Positions 55,877 to 60,585 of a DNA stretch of 60,585 nucleotides are shown one piece after another. The stretch comes from Deltaproteobacteria bacterium. Its GTDB lineage: Bacteria > Desulfobacterota > GWC2-55-46. Under the pieces are notes generated by a model. That model had not been told where the DNA came from, did no database searches, and saw only the letters and a list, made by a program, of their open reading frames with translations. The translations under genes were made by a program, and so were the position numbers. The stretch spans positions 1 through 60,585 of the forward strand of contig JABTVA010000016.1 of NCBI GenBank assembly GCA_015075075.1. The letters are read 5' to 3'. Position 1 is the first letter of the stretch. Each line of letters opens with the position of its first letter.

Positions 55877-56798
55877 ATGCACCTCCTTACCATAGCCGAC
55901 CTTAAAAAAGACGATATAGACCGCCTCATAGGAAGCGCGGTCACATTGAAGGCCCGCCACAAGAAGGGCATCCCGCATAACCCTTTACGCGGGAAAACGC
56001 TCGCGCTCATCTTCGAGAAGTCCTCGACGAGGACGCGCGTATCCTTCGAGGCCGCAATGCACCAGCTCGGCGGCAGCGCCATATTCATGAGCCAGAGGGA
56101 TTCGCAGATAGGCCGGGGCGAGCCCATAAAGGACACGGCTCGCGTTATGTCCAGGTACGTCGACGCCGTTGTCATAAGGACCTTCGGCCACGGGATAATA
56201 GAGGAGTACGCGAGTTATTCTTCAGTCCGGTAATAAACGGCCTAACGGACCTCCATCACCCTGCCAGGTGCTCGCGGACCTCATGACGGTCGTGGAGAAA
56301 AAAGGCGGGTACGAAGGCGTAAAGGCCTGCTGGATAGGCGACGGCAACAACATGGCTAATTCGTGGATAGAGGCGGCCATGCTCCTTGGATTCGAGCTTA
56401 CGCTCGCCTGCCCCAGTGGATATTGGCCCGAGAAGGCGATACTCGACAAGGCCGTTGCCGCAAACCCGAAGATACGCGTCTTAGAAAGCGTGGAAGAGGC
56501 GGCAAAGGGCGCGGACGTACTCAACACCGACGTATGGGCGAGCATGGGGCAGGAGGAAGAGGCAGAGGCCCGGAAAAAGGCCTTCGATGGCTTTCAGATA
56601 AACGAGAGGCTCCTCGGGCTTGCGAAGAAGGACGCGATAGTGCTCCACTGCCTCCCCGCGCACAGGGGCGAGGAGATATCCGACGGGGCGATGGAAGGCC
56701 CGGCATCCGCCATATGGGACCAGGCCGAGAACAGGCTTCACATACAGAAGGCCGTGCTCGAGTGGCTGCTGGCCGGAAATAAAACAGAAGGAGCTTGA
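55877..56798 (+). pseudogene. argF: Ornithine carbamoyltransferase, two frameshifts
   Basis: Makes citrulline from ornithine and carbamoyl phosphate. The 5' part has FEKSSTRTRVSFEAAMHQLGG with the carbamoyl-phosphate loop. Near 56228 and 56261 one C each seems missing from C runs; with both restored the lost stretch reads VINGLTDLHHPCQVLADLM, including the HPCQ motif. The 3' part continues with CWIGDGNNMANSWIEAAM and [11 protein letters not shown]. Corrected length is about 307 residues, normal. Since argB, argD and argG are intact, sequence error is the simplest explanation. Confidence 0.88.
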
Positions 56799-56799
56799 G

Positions 56800-58110
56800 A
56801 TGTCAAGGGGCGTTCGCAGGGTAGTTCTGGCTTACTCCGGGGGGCTCGATACCTCGGTCATAATGAAGTGGCTCATCGAGAAGTACGGGTGCGAGGTCAT
56901 AGCGTTCTCCGCCGATATCGGGCAGGGCGACGTAGAGATAGACGGCATAAGGAAGAAGGCCTTCGCCACAGGCGCCAGGAGGGTCTACATAAAAGACCTT
57001 AGAGAGGAGTTCGTAAGGGACTTCGTATTCCCGATGCTCCGGGCGTCTTCCGTGTACGAGGGCGCGTACCTACTCGGCACGTCTATAGCCAGGCCCCTCA
57101 TAGCCAAGGCGCAGATGGAGATAGCGGCAAAGGAGAAGGCGGACGCCGTATCCCACGGCTCTACCGGAAAGGGCAACGACCAGGTCCGCTTCGAGCTCGC
57201 CTATTACTCGATGGACCCGCATATAAAGGTCATAGCGCCCTGGCGTGAGTGGGACATGAAGGGCAGGGCGGACCTCGTCGAGTACGCCAGGAAGCACGGC
57301 ATACCGGTGCCGGTAACCAAGAAAAAGCCCTATAGCTCGGACAGGAACCTCTTCCACATAAGTTTCGAGGGCGGCATACTCGAAGACCCCTGGGCCGAGG
57401 CGCCCGAGAGCATGTACGTCCTGAGCGTCGCACCTGAAAAGGCCCCGAACAGGGCCACGTACGTCGAGATAGGCTTTGAGAACGGCAACCCGGTTTCCGT
57501 GAACGGCAGGAATCTATCCCCGGCAAGACTCCTGGAGCTCCTTAATGTCATAGGCGGCAAGAACGGGGTCGGCAGGCTCGACATGGTCGAGAACCGCTAC
57601 GTTGGCATGAAGTCCAGGGGAGTCTATGAGACACCGGGCGGCACGATACTCCACGCCGCGAGGAGGGCGGTAGAGTCCATCACAATGGACAGGGAGCTAC
57701 TGCATCTACGCGACAGCCTCTCGCAGAAGTACTCGACCCTCGTATATAACGGCTACTGGTTCTCTCCCGAGAGAAAGGCCCTGCAGTCCCTTATCGACGA
57801 GGCCACGAGCGGCGTTACCGGCGTCGCCAGAGTAAAGCTCTACAAGGGTGGTGTGATGGTGGTGGGGAGGAAAGCCGAGCAGTCGCTCTATCACCCTGAC
57901 TTCGCAACCTTCGAGGAGGATACGGTCTACAACCAGAAGGACGCCGAGGGGTTCATAAAGATAAACGCGCTCCGGCTCAAGATAAAGACGATGGTAGAGA
58001 AGGCCGCCGGAGCAAAGCCCGGGAGAACCGTGAATAAGGCCCGGAAGGCCGCGAAGACGGCCCCGGTCCAGAAGGGCGCGGCCATATCAGCAAAGGGAGG
58101 CAGGCGGTGA
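56800..58110 (+). CDS. argG: Argininosuccinate synthase with basic C-terminal extension
   Basis: A 436-residue ligase joining citrulline and aspartate with ATP. N-terminal ATP-pyrophosphatase loop [29 protein letters not shown], and the tetramerisation helices are present. The family is usually about 400 residues; here an Ala/Lys-rich tail of about 35 residues ([20 protein letters not shown]) is added. ATG one base after the argF stop, RBS AGAAGGAG. It overlaps the next gene by 4 bp. Confidence 0.96.
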   Translation: MSRGVRRVVLAYSGGLDTSVIMKWLIEKYGCEVIAFSADIGQGDVEIDGIRKKAFATGARRVYIKDLREEFVRDFVFPMLRASSVYEGAYLLGTSIARPLIAKAQMEIAAKEKADAVSHGSTGKGNDQVRFELAYYSMDPHIKVIAPWREWDMKGRADLVEYARKHGIPVPVTKKKPYSSDRNLFHISFEGGILEDPWAEAPESMYVLSVAPEKAPNRATYVEIGFENGNPVSVNGRNLSPARLLELLNVIGGKNGVGRLDMVENRYVGMKSRGVYETPGGTILHAARRAVESITMDRELLHLRDSLSQKYSTLVYNGYWFSPERKALQSLIDEATSGVTGVARVKLYKGGVMVVGRKAEQSLYHPDFATFEEDTVYNQKDAEGFIKINALRLKIKTMVEKAAGAKPGRTVNKARKAAKTAPVQKGAAISAKGGRR

Positions 58111-58911
58111 AGCTCTGCAGGTTCGAGTCCTCCGGAAAGGTCCTCTACGGGGTCATCGAAGGCGGGAGCGTCTTCGAGCTCGACGTTGACCCCTTTTCCG
58201 GGTCGTTCGTGTTTACAAGGGACCTGGTCCTTTCGAAAGGACACGAGCTGGTGAAGCTCACTTGCGCCTGTCTCCCCGTCGAAGATAGTCGCCATCGGCC
58301 TCAACTACAAGGCCCACGCGGCGGAGTTCGGGAAGCCCCTGCCCGAAGAGCCCATGCTCTTCATGAAGCCCTCGACCGCGGTCATCGGCCCCGGGGACGA
58401 GATAGTCTATCCCGCGCACATGTCACACAGGGTGGACTACGAAGGCGAGCTTGCGGTAGTCATCGGCAAGACGGCAAAGGAGGTGCGTCCGAGGGACGCA
58501 TCCCTTTACATACTCGGCTACACCTGCATAAACGACGTTTCGGCCCGCGACCTCCAGAAAAAGGACGTGCAGTACACCCGCGCAAAGGGCTTCGATACCT
58601 TCGCGCCCATGGGGCCGTGCATATCGACAGACCTCGACCCTCTCGATACGGTTATAAAAACGCGCCTTAACGGCGAGACGAAACAGGACACCTCGACAAG
58701 GGACATGATATTCAACGTATTCGAGCTCGTAAGCTTCGTCTCCCACGTAATGACGCTCCTCCCGGGCGACGTCATAGCCACGGGCACCCCTTCTGGGGTG
58801 GGCAAGATGAGGCCCGGCGACACGGTCGAGGTCGAGATAGAGGGCATAGGCGTATTGAGGAATACAATTGCCGAAGGCAGGGCTTCGAGGAAGCTCTGGG
58901 CTGACGGTTAG
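58107..58911 (+). CDS. Fumarylacetoacetate hydrolase-family protein, one frameshift
   Basis: Family of metal-dependent hydrolases, decarboxylases and isomerases acting on 2-oxo acids. The GTG start overlaps argG. The N-terminal domain ([20 protein letters not shown]) is in one frame. Near 58260 an extra base, or two missing ones, shifts to the frame with [20 protein letters not shown], the metal-binding [23 protein letters not shown] and [13 protein letters not shown]. Corrected length is about 268 residues. Conserved next to arginine genes by chance or by shared operon; the substrate is unknown. Confidence 0.85.
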
Positions 58912-58984
58912 TCTTGCAGAGAAGGTTTTTTTGTTCTAATATGTCTCATTCATCCAGTTTGGAATAAGGAGGTTCGCACCAGAG

Positions 58985-60223
58985 ATGCCTGAGGATTTCA
59001 TTCAGGGTTCTTTCGCGGAGAGGATAGGGGGAAAACTCTTCGGAAAGAGCCAGAAAATCTACAAATTCGAGAAGATAAAGAGGGCCAAGGCAGAGGCCAG
59101 GAAGAATAACCCCAATGCGGAGCTCTTTGATTTCGGCGTGGGCGAGCCTGACGAGATGGCCTTCCCGCCTGTGGTGGAGGCGCTTAAGCTCGAGTGCGCC
59201 AAGCCAGAGAACAGGGGCTATTCGGACAACGGCATACAGGAGTTGAAGGAAGCGGCCGCAAGATACCTCGACAAGGTCTATGGGGTCGCGGGCATCGACC
59301 CGGCAAGGGAGGTCGTCCATTCCATAGGCTCGAAGCCGGCGCTCGCCATGCTCCCGGACGCATTCATAAACCCGGGGGACGGCGTGCTCATGACCGTGCC
59401 CGGATACCCCATCCTCGCCACCCACACCGAGTGGAACGGCGGGCGTGTCGTCAATCTCCCGCTTAAGGAAGAGAACGGGTTTTTGCCGGACCTCGACGCC
59501 GTCCCGGCAAAGGAACTCGACGGGGTAAAGCTCCTGTATCTCAACTATCCCAATAACCCGACCGGGGCCGCGGCAACGACGGAATTCTTCGAGAAAGTGG
59601 TCGCGTTCGCGAAGAAGAACAAGATAATCGTCGTCCACGACGCTGCCTATGCCGCGCTTTCCTTCGATTCGAGGCCGTTGAGCTTCCTTTCGGTCCCAGG
59701 CGCGAAGGAAGTCGGCGTGGAGATACACTCATTCTCCAAGGCCTTCAACATGACCGGCTGGAGGCTCGCCTTCGTAGCCGGGAACGAGAAGGTCGTCTCG
59801 GCATACGCGCACGTGAAGGACAACTACGACTCCGGCCAGTTCATCGCCATACAGAAGGCCGGGATCTACGCCCTCGACCACCCGGAGATAACCGAGAAGA
59901 TATCGGACAAATACAAGAGAAGGCTCAAGCTCATGGTCGAGGCGCTCGAAAGCTGCGGCTTCTCGGCCGTCATGCCCAGGGGCTCCTTCTATCTCTATGT
60001 CCGCGCCCCCAAAAAGGCGAAAAAGACGAACACGGTCTTTTCGTCAGCCGAGGACGTCTCCGAGTACCTCATAAAAGAGGCGCACATCTCGACCGTGCCC
60101 TGGGACGACGTGGGGAGCTACTTGAGGTTCTCCGCGACCTTTGCGGCCAAGAACAAGGACGAGGAATACAGGGTCATAGAGGAGTTTAAGAAGAGGCTTA
60201 AGGGACTGGACCTCGAATTTTGA
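58985..60223 (+). CDS. dapL: LL-diaminopimelate aminotransferase
   Basis: A 412-residue PLP enzyme converting tetrahydrodipicolinate directly to LL-diaminopimelate for lysine and peptidoglycan. FDFGVGEPDEMAFPPVVEAL, SIGSKPALAMLPDAFINPGD, NYPNNPTGAAAT, and the PLP Lys in HSFSKAFNMTGWRLAF are typical; C-terminal RFSATFAAKN. The DapL route is used by Deltaproteobacteria, Chlamydiae and plants, which supports the taxonomic guess. ATG at 58985, with GGAGG eleven bases upstream. Confidence 0.94.
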   Translation: MPEDFIQGSFAERIGGKLFGKSQKIYKFEKIKRAKAEARKNNPNAELFDFGVGEPDEMAFPPVVEALKLECAKPENRGYSDNGIQELKEAAARYLDKVYGVAGIDPAREVVHSIGSKPALAMLPDAFINPGDGVLMTVPGYPILATHTEWNGGRVVNLPLKEENGFLPDLDAVPAKELDGVKLLYLNYPNNPTGAAATTEFFEKVVAFAKKNKIIVVHDAAYAALSFDSRPLSFLSVPGAKEVGVEIHSFSKAFNMTGWRLAFVAGNEKVVSAYAHVKDNYDSGQFIAIQKAGIYALDHPEITEKISDKYKRRLKLMVEALESCGFSAVMPRGSFYLYVRAPKKAKKTNTVFSSAEDVSEYLIKEAHISTVPWDDVGSYLRFSATFAAKNKDEEYRVIEEFKKRLKGLDLEF

Positions 60224-60233
60224 GAATATAAGT

Positions 60234-60263
60234 AACCCTCTAAAAAATTTTATATAGAGGGTT
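60234..60263. other. Perfect inverted repeat after dapL
   Basis: AACCCTCTA / TAGAGGGTT around a 12-base AT-only loop. It could be a weak terminator or operator. The TCTA..TAGAGG ends resemble the tips of family-1 elements, so it may be a collapsed copy. Confidence 0.45.
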
Positions 60264-60286
60264 ATTAATGTTCATCCATCTGACCG

Positions 60287-60330
60287 GGCCTGAATCCGCT
60301 TACCGCGCGGTTCAGGCCTTTGCTTTTGTA
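60287..60330 (+). terminator. Probable terminator between dapL and folK
   Basis: GGCCTGAA / TTCAGGCC outer stem with CCGC / GCGG inside, then TTTGCTTTTGT. Confidence 0.65.
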
Positions 60331-60347
60331 AGGCCCCATTGTATATT

Positions 60348-60585
60348 ATGGAAGAGAAAATATTCATAGCCCTGGGCTCTAACCTCGGGAAGAGGGAAAG
60401 TAACATCCGCGAGGCGATAAGGCTTGCTGAAAAAGGCGGCGGGCTTGTTGTCGTCAAGGTAAGCCCGCTTTATGAATCCGAGCCCTGGGGCCAGGAGGAC
60501 CAGCCGAGGTTCGTAAACGCCGTCATGGAGGCACGGAGCGGGCTTTCTCCAGGCGAGCTTTTACAATACCTCAAGGGAATAGAGG
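60348..60585 (+). CDS. folK: 2-amino-4-hydroxy-6-hydroxymethyldihydropteridine pyrophosphokinase (5' part)
   Basis: The window ends inside this folate-pathway gene after 79 codons. FIALGSNLGKRESNIREAI is the family's N-terminal signature, and SPLYESEPWGQEDQPRFVNA continues it. No clear Shine-Dalgarno sequence precedes the ATG. folK beside dapL fits the Geobacter-like gene order. Confidence 0.92.
   Translation, partial: MEEKIFIALGSNLGKRESNIREAIRLAEKGGGLVVVKVSPLYESEPWGQEDQPRFVNAVMEARSGLSPGELLQYLKGIE

Overview
The window reads as one chromosomal segment of a GC-rich Gram-negative bacterium, probably a Desulfobacterota (Deltaproteobacteria) relative. This is inferred from three things: the order hslV-hslU-argB-argD-argF-argG-dapL-folK, which recalls Geobacter; a Geobacter-like chemotaxis operon; and multihaem cytochrome, diiron and haemerythrin genes. 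Codon use is unusual for a GC-rich genome, with many ATA isoleucine and AGG arginine codons. No rRNA, tRNA, CRISPR array, prophage or transposase gene was seen.

Layout. 0-8 kb: gltX and a MEMO-family gene, an HAD phosphatase, a DUF362 / dihaem peroxidase / Met-rich protein group and an aconitase. 8-17 kb: a GH15 glucoamylase, then an iron and redox neighbourhood (two ferritin-like proteins, a rubredoxin-like protein, a flavoprotein), a PDZ-Spy-like periplasmic protein and two tandem bacteriohaemerythrins. 17-28 kb: an EamA transporter, a wrecked NlpC/P60 endopeptidase gene, a sensor kinase with an NtrC-type regulator, prmC, a YbaK deacylase, archaemetzincin, a DUF2249-haemerythrin protein and an M48 lipoprotein peptidase. 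28.9-41.5 kb: one long chemosensory operon (mcp-cheY-STAS-cheA-mcp-cheW-mcp-cheW-cheR-kinase-cheD-cheB) that contains a nearly perfect 1.4-kb internal duplication. 42-47 kb: a tetrahaem cytochrome, a DsbA-like protein, a CDF transporter, a Mut7-C protein, cutA and an AT-rich outlier gene. 47-60.6 kb: lepA-lepB, xerC, hslVU, arginine biosynthesis (argB, D, F, G), an FAH-family gene, dapL and the start of folK.

Two patterns overlie the genes. First, short non-coding palindromic elements of at least five families sit between genes. Three families behave like MITEs: they have terminal inverted repeats, 4-bp target duplications (CTAA, TTAA, TGAA, TCAT) and nested insertions in which one family lies inside another with the duplication still visible. 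Ends of the commonest family provide a Shine-Dalgarno-like AGAGG next to two start codons and a stop codon for a third gene.

Second, many genes carry single-base frameshifts, usually one base missing from a short G or C run, and three carry one in-frame TAG. Because argF, between intact arg genes, is affected, consensus error explains much of this best, but the NlpC/P60 gene looks genuinely decayed. Frameshifted genes are annotated at full reconstructed extent. I found no defence or biosynthetic island. The strongest candidates for something new are the nested element system, the kinase in the che operon that lacks its phospho-acceptor histidine, and several very small proteins.
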